46,792 bases of DNA from a bacterium. Lineage in GTDB: Bacteria > Patescibacteriota > Gracilibacteria > UBA1369 > PNNO01. Positions 1 through 8,527 of this stretch are shown piece by piece. The stretch spans positions 1 to 46,792 of the forward strand of contig JAGGUZ010000010.1 of NCBI GenBank assembly GCA_021158225.1. The letters run 5' to 3'. The notes under the pieces were generated by a model. It was not told the origin of the DNA. It worked only from the letters and a program-made list of their open reading frames with translations, and made no database searches. Position 1 is the stretch's first letter. Each line of letters opens with the position of its first letter. The translations under genes and the position numbers were made by a program.

Positions 1-81
1 GTGAAGAACACCGCACACTACTACAAGTTCGACCCCGAAGCCGAACAGAAGTTCTCCAAGATCACTCGCACCGCACTGTAA
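1..81 (+). CDS. C-terminal fragment of an unidentified protein, ...VKNTAHYYKFDPEAEQKFSKITRTAL*
   Basis: Open frame from window start to TAA at 79-81, followed by a strong intrinsic terminator; too short to identify. Confidence 0.5.
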   Translation: MKNTAHYYKFDPEAEQKFSKITRTAL

Positions 82-151
82 CCGCCAACCTCATCTCCGG
101 CTTTGCATATGTGCATCTGAAGATAGCACATAAAGCTGCCTGACCAACACT

Positions 152-190
152 GGCCGGACACTGATATACATCATGTGTCCGGCCTTTTTT
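152..190 (+). terminator. Rho-independent terminator
   Basis: Perfect 10-bp stem ggccggacac (152-161)/gtgtccggcc (175-184) followed by tttttt. Confidence 0.9.
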
Positions 191-253
191 ATTGATTAGT
201 CCTTTAAGCTCTTCCAATTGATCTTTCCCACATTTTAGGAAACATCAATCAAT

Positions 254-331
254 CTATTTTTCTTCCATAGCGAAGACTATCTTGCTAATTAAATCTTTAG
301 TAGCAAATGGTTTCTCTTCGTTTGAAGTTAC
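254..331 (-). pseudogene. Remnant of the C-terminal end of a response-regulator receiver domain
   Basis: Minus-strand translation VTSNEEKPFATKDLISKIVFAMEEK* directly downstream, in another frame, of a histidine kinase stop; resembles the K-P-F...L...I end of REC domains. Confidence 0.6.
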
Positions 332-1941
332 AATACTTTCGCATTTTGCTGTTGTGGGTCCTCTTTTTTTGAAATAGGCAATATAATCTCAAAAGTTGTT
401 CCTTCTCCAACCTTACTCCTAACATCAATTACTCCTCCATGTTGATGGATTATTCCATGTGCAACCGCAAGCCCCATTCCACTTCCTTTTCCAAACGGCT
501 TTGTAGTAAAAAACGGTTCGAAAATTTTATTAATATTATCTTCCGATATGCCGGAACCTGTGTCTGCAACTTCTATGCTTATATATTCTCCAGCTCTTAA
601 CCATTCTCCGTCAATCATTTGATCTGTTTCTAAATGTTTATTCTTTGCGGTTACTGTAATTTTACCTCCATCAGTTATAGCATCATGCGCATTTATTATT
701 AAATTCATTATGACTTGTTCAATTTGCGATTGATCTACAGAAATAAAATTCAAATCGCCATAAGTTAAAAAACTAAGATTTATATTCTCTCCGATTATGT
801 TTTCAAGAATATTTTTCAAACCGGAAAACAATTGTTTAACTTCTAGAGATTCAACCTTTAGATGTTGCTTTCTTCCAAACGCTAAAAGATGATTAACAAG
901 TTTAGAGGCTTTCTCCCCAGATTCTCTAATTAAACTTATAATTTCCATTCTGGATTCTTTATCATTATTATCCATAGCCAATAAATCCGCACCGGAAACT
1001 ACGGGAACAAGTAAATTATTGAAATCATGTGCTATCCCAGCAACGAGGGTCCCAATTGCCTGTAAGCGTTGCCCTCTTATTAATTGCTCTTGCTTAAGTT
1101 CCAACTCTTTACGCATTTTATCTCTATCTACTGCAACACCTAAACTTCCAGAAAGCCATTCAAAAAACTCTATTAAATCTTTATTAAACACATCTGTTCC
1201 AGAAGCTTCCATTCTCATAACACCTATTATTTTTTGACGCACCTTAATTGGAATTACCGCCAAGGAATCCGTCCATAAACTTTCATGCTCTGTTCTATTA
1301 AAAGAACTTTCTTGTGGAGAGCTAAACCCAACTTCACCATTATCTTGATCAAATAAATCAATAGAAACCATTAAATTTTCAAAATTCTCTCTGATAAAAT
1401 CCACTACTCTTTTAATAGTATCTCTCACATCATCATCTGCAGACTCATTTAAGCACTTCAGCACATTAATTACCAAATCTTTACGTTCAATCGCAATTTT
1501 TTTATCGGTAATATCTTTTGTAACACCAAGAAAAGCAACTAAATCACCGGAATCGTCATGCAGAAAAGAGACTTGATTCTCTGTCCAGATAGTTGATCCG
1601 TCTTTACATTTCATCTCAAGTTCAAGAATACGAATTCGATTTTTATCTATATCCGGATTATTTTCCAAAGCAATTTCTTCTTGAACGACTTTAGAAACAA
1701 CCTCTAACGACTCGGGCGTGAATATATCTTCCAAAGTCTGATTTTTGACTTCTTCGGGAGTAAAACCCCTCTGCATAGACACAGTACTTGAAATCCATTG
1801 GATTCCCTCTTCCAATTCTATCGGGATAATCCAAACTGAGTTTGGTAATTTTTCCATGATAATTTCAAGCAAAACATTCGCATCTTGTCCGGTCAGTTCT
1901 TTTATATCTTTCATTTCCAAAATAGTATGATTAACGAACAC
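328..1941 (-). CDS. PAS/GAF sensor histidine kinase, likely former hybrid kinase
   Basis: PAS-PAC region, GAF-like region, H-box GTLVAGIAHDFNNLL, N-box NLIINAHDAI, G1 VADTGSGI, F-box EPFFTTK, G2 GSGMGLA. Confidence 0.9.
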   Translation of the reverse strand: MFVNHTILEMKDIKELTGQDANVLLEIIMEKLPNSVWIIPIELEEGIQWISSTVSMQRGFTPEEVKNQTLEDIFTPESLEVVSKVVQEEIALENNPDIDKNRIRILELEMKCKDGSTIWTENQVSFLHDDSGDLVAFLGVTKDITDKKIAIERKDLVINVLKCLNESADDDVRDTIKRVVDFIRENFENLMVSIDLFDQDNGEVGFSSPQESSFNRTEHESLWTDSLAVIPIKVRQKIIGVMRMEASGTDVFNKDLIEFFEWLSGSLGVAVDRDKMRKELELKQEQLIRGQRLQAIGTLVAGIAHDFNNLLVPVVSGADLLAMDNNDKESRMEIISLIRESGEKASKLVNHLLAFGRKQHLKVESLEVKQLFSGLKNILENIIGENINLSFLTYGDLNFISVDQSQIEQVIMNLIINAHDAITDGGKITVTAKNKHLETDQMIDGEWLRAGEYISIEVADTGSGISEDNINKIFEPFFTTKPFGKGSGMGLAVAHGIIHQHGGVIDVRSKVGEGTTFEIILPISKKEDPQQQNAKVL

Positions 1942-2009
1942 AAGGCGCTAATTCTATAATATTTAACAATTTATTGTCAAGTTTATCGGGCCCAGGAAAA
2001 ACGCAAAAT

Positions 2010-2101
2010 TGGCGGAGAGAGGGGGATTCGAACCCCCGATGAGTTTTAACACCCACACACGCTTTCCAAGCGTGCTCCTTCAGCCACTCGGACACCTCTC
2101 C
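2010..2101 (-). tRNA. tRNA-Ser(GGA), CCA encoded
   Basis: Acceptor GGAGAGG, long variable arm, T-loop GGTTCGAATCC, anticodon loop TTGGAAA, 3' GCCA. Confidence 0.92.
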
Positions 2102-2157
2102 AATATAAAATACCACACTAAAACTGGCATAGAGTTGCAAATTAAGTATAACGCACA

Positions 2158-2619
2158 TTATGCGTACATCAAAATTCCAACAACAATCAGAAAATCTATA
2201 ATAAAATAAGAGAGATAAATCAAAATTATAGGTCTTTCTTTATGAATTATCCCATATGCCGTCCAAATTATTGCATTAATAAAAAAAGTGAACCATGTAA
2301 CAAAAGCCACTCCCGAAGCATTTTGAGTTAAATAAATCTGCAATGCTTGAGGTACGGCCATAACAACAGAAAGAGCACCTGTAAAATATACCAGTTTATC
2401 AAGAATAAGCTTAAAACGATTCATTGGACTAAGTGCAACATCCTCAATCCGAGACTCAGTTCCCGAAGCTGTTCGATCTGTAGCTTGATTTGTAGTTACA
2501 CGATTTTGCCTATGAATATAGTGCAGTATATTTGAAAATTGCGACATTTTGTTTTTTATACTTAAGAATTTTCCAAGATTCTCAAGTATTATTATAACAC
2601 AAAAATCAGACAACAACAA
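2158..2619 (-). CDS. SemiSWEET/PQ-loop (MtN3-like) small membrane protein; start may be internal (MSQFSN...)
   Basis: C-terminal ~85 aa with three TM segments: LVYFTGALSVVMAVPQALQIYLTQNASGVAFVTWFTFFINAIIWTAYGIIHKERPIILIYLSYFIIDFLIVVGILMY. Confidence 0.7.
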   Translation of the reverse strand: MLLSDFCVIIILENLGKFLSIKNKMSQFSNILHYIHRQNRVTTNQATDRTASGTESRIEDVALSPMNRFKLILDKLVYFTGALSVVMAVPQALQIYLTQNASGVAFVTWFTFFINAIIWTAYGIIHKERPIILIYLSYFIIDFLIVVGILMYA

Positions 2620-2638
2620 CCTGCGTGGGATATAAAAA

Positions 2639-2728
2639 TGGCGGAGAGACTGGGATTCGAACCCAGGAGGCCCGTGAAGGCCTAACGGTTTTCAAGACCG
2701 CCGCTTTCGACCACTCAGCCATCTCTCC
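2639..2728 (-). tRNA. tRNA-Ser(TGA), CCA encoded
   Basis: Acceptor GGAGAGA, anticodon loop CTTGAAA (TGA), long variable arm, GGTTCGAATCC T-loop, 3' GCCA. Confidence 0.92.
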
Positions 2729-2791
2729 TTATTTTTGCTTACCCACTATAACAAAAAATCATTTATAGTCCAGAAAATTTTAAAATATCCT

Positions 2792-5452
2792 TTACATTCT
2801 TTCCGGCACATCAATACCAAGAATCACAAGCCCCTCTTTTAAAACCTCAGCCGAAGCTTTAACCAAATTAAGACGAACAAGCCTTACTTGTTTGCTATCC
2901 GCCTGCAATACGGAAACCGAATTATAAAAACTGTTAAATTGCTGAGCCACATCATATAAATAATTCGACAACAAATTCGGTTTATATTCTTCCGTAGCCA
3001 AAACCAAATATTCTTGAAACTTTACCAATAAACGAGCTACAGCAAGTTCAAGAGGATGTTCAAGTGGCTTAAAGTTATCTTCGTAACCCTCAACTCTATC
3101 TAGCGCCTCAAAAATATCAATTTGCTTGTTTTCTTCCTCTTTGTCTTCCTGTTTATTTTTAGGCGTTGGCTTTTTACCAGCACGAGTCATCTCATTATAT
3201 TTATTCAAAATACTTTGCGCACGAGCAACCGTATATTGAAGATACGGCGCACTATTTCCTTCAATACTAAGCATTTTATCCCAATCAAAAGTAATATCGG
3301 TAGTTCTGTTTTGCGAAAGAATATTGTATTTAATGGCCCCAATCGCCACTTTTCTTGCCACTTCCTCTCGCTCCTTTTTCTTAAGATTCTTACTTTTTTC
3401 CTCTACAATTTTCCGAGCTCGCTCAAATGCCTCATTTAAAACATCTTCCAAAAGAACCACATTCCCTTTTCTGGTACTCATGGATCTGTCCGGCAAGTGC
3501 ATTCTACCAAAAGATACATGTACCATCTTTACCTCATCAAATCCCATTAATTTCGCAGTCTCAAACAGCTGATTAAAATGAAGACTCTGTGCAGTATCCA
3601 CCACATAAATAAGTTGCGAAGGTTGCCATCTTTTAATCCTGTATTCCAGACTTGTTAAATCGCGCGTTGAATAAAGAGTCGATCCATCGGATTTTCGGAT
3701 CATATAAGGAGGGTATTTTTCGTCTTTAAATTCAACAATTAACGCCCCTCCTTCTCCTTCTTTAAATATTCCTTTTTGGATACCTTCATCTATAACAGCT
3801 TGCATTTTATCTTTAAAGAAACTTTCACCGATATATTCATCAAAATGAACTCCGAGTTTTTCATATGTTTTCTCAAGATTTTTGCGACTCATGTTGTTAA
3901 ACCATTTCCAAAGTTCAATATTTTCCAAATTCCCTTCCTCAAGTTTTTTAAACTCCTCCCTCCCTTTTTCTTCTATTGATTTATCTTGCTCCGCTCCTTC
4001 ATGAAATTTAACATAAAGCTTTAAAAGTTCCTGAATCGGATTTTTCTCAACAGCTTTTTTACTCCCCCAAGTTTTATAAGCGTAAATTAATTTTCCGAAT
4101 TGAGTACCCCAATCCCCAAGATAGTTTATTCCAACAGATTTAAACCCTATATGTTTGTAAATATTATAAAGAGATTGTCCTATAATTGTTGAAAGCAAAT
4201 GATGAACTCCAAGCGGTTTTGCCGTATTCGGCGACGAGTAATCAAAAACAACCGCCCTGTTTTGACCAAGTGTGTTGTCGTACATTTGCATACCTTCGGC
4301 AAGATCTTTTATTTTACTTTCAAGCCAACTACGTGCGACTTTTATATTTATAAAGCCCGGAAGAGCCACAGATAAAGAATCTATAAATTGAATAGGCTGA
4401 ACATTTTGAATAATTTTTTCGGCAATCGTCGAAGGATTTTTGAGTAGTCGTTTACTTAATTTCATCGCGATACTACATGCATAATCACCATTTTCCGCAT
4501 CTTTTGGATATTCAACTTTTAAATCAGACGCATCGGCTTCCGGATATGCCTTCCCCAAAGCCTCTTTTAACAAGACTGTTAACCTTGCTTTTAAAGAATT
4601 TGTGTCTAATTCAAACGAACTATCCGGAACCGATGGCACAATTTTAGCTGGAGAATTATTTAAAATTTTATCCTCCTTATCTTCACTTGAGCCTAATTCT
4701 TTTTTAGAATCCTCCTCTTTTTTAACAGAAGTAACTTCCTCTACGGGTTCCTTTTCCGCCTTTTCTTCTTCATAATCAGCCGGATTATACTCCGAAAGAC
4801 CAATAACATTTAAATCTTTCTCTTTACGAGGAAATTTTAAAATATCTTCCTCAAATTCGCCTCCGGAACAATAACGCTGAATCATAATGGCCATTTCGTG
4901 CATTTTAACACTTAAATCGTCATCTTCTAAAATCCCCATATTTTCTATAATACAAACTATATTTTGAGTATTTTTATTGACCGATCCTCTGGGAAATTGC
5001 TCACTGTTCCATTTTTTTGTAAGAGTACTTCCACCATCGCGATAAAAAATATTATTTTTCTCAATATCAAGATGGATATCCTCATAAATATCATCCAAAC
5101 TAAAACAAATAATCGGGATTTGCCACTTAAGCATAAAGTAATCACGAATTCTGCTTATATTATCACGAAATGGAATATCTTTATTCTTTAAAGCCTTATA
5201 AAGGATATCTTCCATTGAAGTTTTAAAAGTTTTTGCACTTATTTCTTCAAAAACTTTACGCCAATTCGAAATTTTCGGCATATCATTCGGATCGATATCT
5301 TTAAATTTCTTTTTAATCTGAACACTTAAACCGCTATATATTTGTGTAAGCGCACTGCTTCTTTTTGAGTTGTCTATACGTTTTGCAACAATAATCCCAA
5401 AAGAAAGCGATGGATATCTCTCACTGATTGTCTCATTTACAATAAATTTCAT
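2792..5452 (-). CDS. argS: Arginyl-tRNA synthetase with N-terminal fused B3/4 (PheRS-beta editing-like) domain
   Basis: C-terminal ~600 aa is ArgRS (YSSPNTAKPLGVHHLLSTIIGQSL, NYLGDWGTQFGKLI, MSTRKGNVV, C-terminal LGIDVPERM). N-terminal ~220 aa resembles solo B3/4 proteins (YPSLSFGIIVAKRIDNS, KISNWRKVFEEI, WNSEQFPRGSVNKNTQNIVCIIENMGI). Confidence 0.93.
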   Translation of the reverse strand: MKFIVNETISERYPSLSFGIIVAKRIDNSKRSSALTQIYSGLSVQIKKKFKDIDPNDMPKISNWRKVFEEISAKTFKTSMEDILYKALKNKDIPFRDNISRIRDYFMLKWQIPIICFSLDDIYEDIHLDIEKNNIFYRDGGSTLTKKWNSEQFPRGSVNKNTQNIVCIIENMGILEDDDLSVKMHEMAIMIQRYCSGGEFEEDILKFPRKEKDLNVIGLSEYNPADYEEEKAEKEPVEEVTSVKKEEDSKKELGSSEDKEDKILNNSPAKIVPSVPDSSFELDTNSLKARLTVLLKEALGKAYPEADASDLKVEYPKDAENGDYACSIAMKLSKRLLKNPSTIAEKIIQNVQPIQFIDSLSVALPGFINIKVARSWLESKIKDLAEGMQMYDNTLGQNRAVVFDYSSPNTAKPLGVHHLLSTIIGQSLYNIYKHIGFKSVGINYLGDWGTQFGKLIYAYKTWGSKKAVEKNPIQELLKLYVKFHEGAEQDKSIEEKGREEFKKLEEGNLENIELWKWFNNMSRKNLEKTYEKLGVHFDEYIGESFFKDKMQAVIDEGIQKGIFKEGEGGALIVEFKDEKYPPYMIRKSDGSTLYSTRDLTSLEYRIKRWQPSQLIYVVDTAQSLHFNQLFETAKLMGFDEVKMVHVSFGRMHLPDRSMSTRKGNVVLLEDVLNEAFERARKIVEEKSKNLKKKEREEVARKVAIGAIKYNILSQNRTTDITFDWDKMLSIEGNSAPYLQYTVARAQSILNKYNEMTRAGKKPTPKNKQEDKEEENKQIDIFEALDRVEGYEDNFKPLEHPLELAVARLLVKFQEYLVLATEEYKPNLLSNYLYDVAQQFNSFYNSVSVLQADSKQVRLVRLNLVKASAEVLKEGLVILGIDVPERM

Positions 5453-5536
5453 ATCGGGAAAGCCTTAAAGGTTCCTTGCAAAAGATAGCAAAGAAAGTAG
5501 AATAAAAAAAGATTAAGCTTAACTAAAAAAATCAAA

Positions 5537-6772
5537 ATGAGTTGGATTATCATATGGTTAATTGTTCTTGTAATCATGTCAGGTATATTTTCCGGGAGTG
5601 AGACTGCTATTATTTCTGTTTCGGACGCTAAAATTAGAAGTTTGGTAAAAGAAAAAGTTTCCAGAGCAAACACTTTGTATCTATTAAAACAAGATCCTCA
5701 TAAACTTTTAATTACAATTTTAATCGGAAACAACCTTGTTAATATAGGAGCTTCCGTACTCGCAACAGTTGTATTTACCAAGGCTTTCGGCTCATCAGGA
5801 ATTGGAATCGCAACAGGTGTAATGACTTTATTCATTCTTATCTTTGGAGAAATTACTCCAAAATCATTCGCCACAAAATATTCTGTAAAGATATCGCTTT
5901 TGGTCGCGAAGCCTCTTTATATAATGCAAATACTCTTTTTCCCGATTATCTGGTTTTTAGATAAAATAGTGCAATTTTTAATTAAAGTACTCGGCGATAA
6001 TGCAAAGAACGAACATGTAAGCGAAGAGGAACTGAAAGCAATTATTGACATAGGCGCGGAAGAAGGAGCCATTTTAAAGGCCGAGAAAGAGCTTCTGCAC
6101 AATGTACTGCAATTTAACGATATACATGTCGAAGAAGTTATGACTCCGCGAGTTGAGGTTGATGCTCTCCCTATAGAATCAACTCTGCAGGAAGCAATTG
6201 ATTTTGTTATTAAAAAATCTCATAGTCGAATACCGGTATATCAAGACACTATCGACAATATTATAGGCATTATAACCATAAAGGATGTTTTAACAATGTC
6301 CGAAAAATATAATACGAACAAAAAACTGGAGAATATTAGACTTAAAAAACCTATTGTTGTCCCGGTTTCCAAGAAAATAGATGTACTGTTTAAAGAATTT
6401 CAACACGCACACACACATATTGCGATTGTTATAGACGAATATGGAGGAACTGCGGGAATAGTCACTTTAGAAGACTTGTTGGAAGAAATTGTTGGAGAAA
6501 TTATTGATGAATCCGATATTGAAGAAATGCCCATCAAAAAAATAGATGACGAAAAGATAATTGCCAATGGTCTTACAAAAGTTGAAGATATAAACGAGTA
6601 TTTACACATTAATATAATCGGCAACGAGAAAGAACCAATAAGCGCTTTTATATTGGACAAATTAAACAGATTCCCGAAAAACGGAGAAGTAATTAAACTA
6701 CCTCATATCAGGATTAAAATACTTAAGATAATTGATAATAAAATTGTAAGCGTAAGTATCGAAAAAAAATAA
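5537..6772 (+). CDS. Hemolysin-family CNNM/DUF21-CBS-CorC_HlyC membrane protein
   Basis: MSGIFSGSETAIISVSDAKIR, GEITPKSFA, EEGAILKAEKELLHNVLQFNDIHVEEVMTPRVEV, IDEYGGTAGIVTLEDLLEEIVGEI. Confidence 0.92.
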   Translation: MSWIIIWLIVLVIMSGIFSGSETAIISVSDAKIRSLVKEKVSRANTLYLLKQDPHKLLITILIGNNLVNIGASVLATVVFTKAFGSSGIGIATGVMTLFILIFGEITPKSFATKYSVKISLLVAKPLYIMQILFFPIIWFLDKIVQFLIKVLGDNAKNEHVSEEELKAIIDIGAEEGAILKAEKELLHNVLQFNDIHVEEVMTPRVEVDALPIESTLQEAIDFVIKKSHSRIPVYQDTIDNIIGIITIKDVLTMSEKYNTNKKLENIRLKKPIVVPVSKKIDVLFKEFQHAHTHIAIVIDEYGGTAGIVTLEDLLEEIVGEIIDESDIEEMPIKKIDDEKIIANGLTKVEDINEYLHINIIGNEKEPISAFILDKLNRFPKNGEVIKLPHIRIKILKIIDNKIVSVSIEKK

Positions 6773-6818
6773 AAATATTCCGATCTTGTTCCATTTTTGA
6801 TTAATTTAACTTTTTGAT

Positions 6819-6847
6819 TTGAAAAAAATTGTTTTTTTTGCTATAAT
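6819..6847 (+). promoter_or_regulatory. Sigma70-type promoter for the LPXTG surface protein gene
   Basis: TTGAAA (6819-6824), 17-nt spacer, TATAAT (6842-6847). Confidence 0.8.
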
Positions 6848-6884
6848 TTAGAGATTTATTTAATAAAACTAACACAAAAACAAC

Positions 6885-8429
6885 ATGCAGAAAGTATCAA
6901 CAAAGAACAAAACCTTGTTTTATTTAATCGTATTTGTTGCAGGGCTGTTCCTTATGCTCACGACAGTACAAAAAGCAGGGGCCCAAGCACCGGAAACAGA
7001 TGTTACGCCTCCGGATGATGTTACTAATTTACAAATTGAACTTTACGACGGAGCCGCAAAGCTTAGCTGGGATGTTGCTACAGACGATACGGGTGTAGTT
7101 GGATATAAAATTTATTCCGGTCCGGATGCGGTTACTCCGGAAGGAGGAGAGTATTCATATGACACAATAGATGCCGGGGATACTATTGAATATTTGGTTA
7201 CAGAACTTGAAAACGGAAAAGAAATTCATTTTACGGTTACGGCATATGACGCGGCCGGGAATGAAAGTGAAAACTACAGTAATGAAGTTTACGGCACACC
7301 GGATTCATCTTACGGAGAAGCTCCAACACCAGAGCACCCGGCCGCCGACGAAGAACCACCGGCTGTAAGTGATGCTCAAGCTCTTGATAGTGCAACTGTA
7401 AAAGTTGTTTTCTCGGAACCGGTTGTTTTACCAGCCGATTCAGCCGAAACGGCGTTTAGCATTATTAATAATGCAACTGATGAAAATTTAGCGGTAACAG
7501 CGGTTGAACTTGACCCTGATGATGTTCTTGGTGAAACGGTTTTATTAACGACAGATCCTCAAGAAGGAGGAGCCGAATATATTTTAACAGCTGGAATTCA
7601 AATTGAAGACACTGTCGGGAATCCTATTGTTAGCGGAACTTCAGATACAGCGGCTTTCATCGGAAGTACAGTCGAACCTGGTACAGATTTAACCGGAGAT
7701 CTTCCTGCAAACGATTTTGATGCACCAACAGTTGTTTCCGCCGAAGCGGAGGATAAAAACACTCTGCAAGTTGTATTTTCAGAACCTGTTATTTTAGATA
7801 GTGATCCTGAAAGTAATTTCTTGATTTCCAAAGTAGATGACCCAGCAGTCGAACTTTCAATTTCAAGTGTTGTCAGAGATGAGACCGGATCAATTGTTAC
7901 AATTACCACTGTAGATCAACTTGATATTGAATATTCCGTTGTTGTAACCGGAGTTCTTGATGAAGCCGGAAACAAAATCGATGACCTTGCAAACAGCGCA
8001 ACATTTATGGGAAGCACAACTGAAGCACAAGATACATCCCCAGAAGATATAACTCCTCCATCTCTTGCACTTACACCGGAAAATGTTAAAAATTTTGTAG
8101 CATCAATTGTTAGCGACTTTGTTGTAAGACTTACATGGCAAAAACCGGACGATGTATCTATTATAGATCAAGTCTTATATAAAAGTACGGACGGTGGAAC
8201 AAATTATGATGCCGGAACATCTCTTGGGGCAAATAAAGAACAAGTTGATGTAAACGGTCTTGTCCCCGGAAACGACTATTATTTCAAACTTACAACAAAA
8301 GATGTTGATGGGAACGAAAGTGACGGAGTAATCACTCATATCAAACTTCCTTCAACCGGAATGGGAGTTGGATTACTTATTGGTGCTTCAATGGGACTTG
8401 CAGCACTTAAAAACAAAAAGAAAAAATAA
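6885..8429 (+). CDS. Secreted, sortase-anchored surface protein (signal peptide, FN3, two Big_5-like domains, FN3, LPSTG)
   Basis: N-terminal hydrophobic signal ending KAGAQA; two related blocks with VKVVFSEPV / LQVVFSEPV; FN3 motifs; C-terminal LPSTGMGVGLLIGASMGLAALKNKKKK. Confidence 0.88.
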   Translation: MQKVSTKNKTLFYLIVFVAGLFLMLTTVQKAGAQAPETDVTPPDDVTNLQIELYDGAAKLSWDVATDDTGVVGYKIYSGPDAVTPEGGEYSYDTIDAGDTIEYLVTELENGKEIHFTVTAYDAAGNESENYSNEVYGTPDSSYGEAPTPEHPAADEEPPAVSDAQALDSATVKVVFSEPVVLPADSAETAFSIINNATDENLAVTAVELDPDDVLGETVLLTTDPQEGGAEYILTAGIQIEDTVGNPIVSGTSDTAAFIGSTVEPGTDLTGDLPANDFDAPTVVSAEAEDKNTLQVVFSEPVILDSDPESNFLISKVDDPAVELSISSVVRDETGSIVTITTVDQLDIEYSVVVTGVLDEAGNKIDDLANSATFMGSTTEAQDTSPEDITPPSLALTPENVKNFVASIVSDFVVRLTWQKPDDVSIIDQVLYKSTDGGTNYDAGTSLGANKEQVDVNGLVPGNDYYFKLTTKDVDGNESDGVITHIKLPSTGMGVGLLIGASMGLAALKNKKKK

Positions 8430-8448
8430 TTGATATAAAAAACTAAAT

Positions 8449-8482
8449 TGGCCAGCCTTAATTTACGGGTTGGCTTTTTTAG
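8449..8482 (+). terminator. Rho-independent terminator after the surface protein gene
   Basis: gccagcc (8451-8457)/ggttggc (8468-8474) stem with one G-U, then tttttt. Confidence 0.8.
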
Positions 8483-8527
8483 TTTTTGTTTAGAAAAATT
8501 TTAAGATTGGATGTTAGAGTTACTCGT

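Noticed and set aside
1019-1237. Antisense short ORFs opposite conserved genes throughout (e.g. 1019-1237, 3122-3439, 5917-6102, 32538-32933, 38391-38777)
   Set aside because: Opposite strongly conserved coding sequence, no recognisable domains; frame shadows
1931-2158. ORF on minus strand (75 aa) and plus-strand 2009-2209 ORF
   Set aside because: Both are read-through of the tRNA-Ser(GGA) gene; peptides such as GVKTHRGFESPSLRQF are typical tRNA translations
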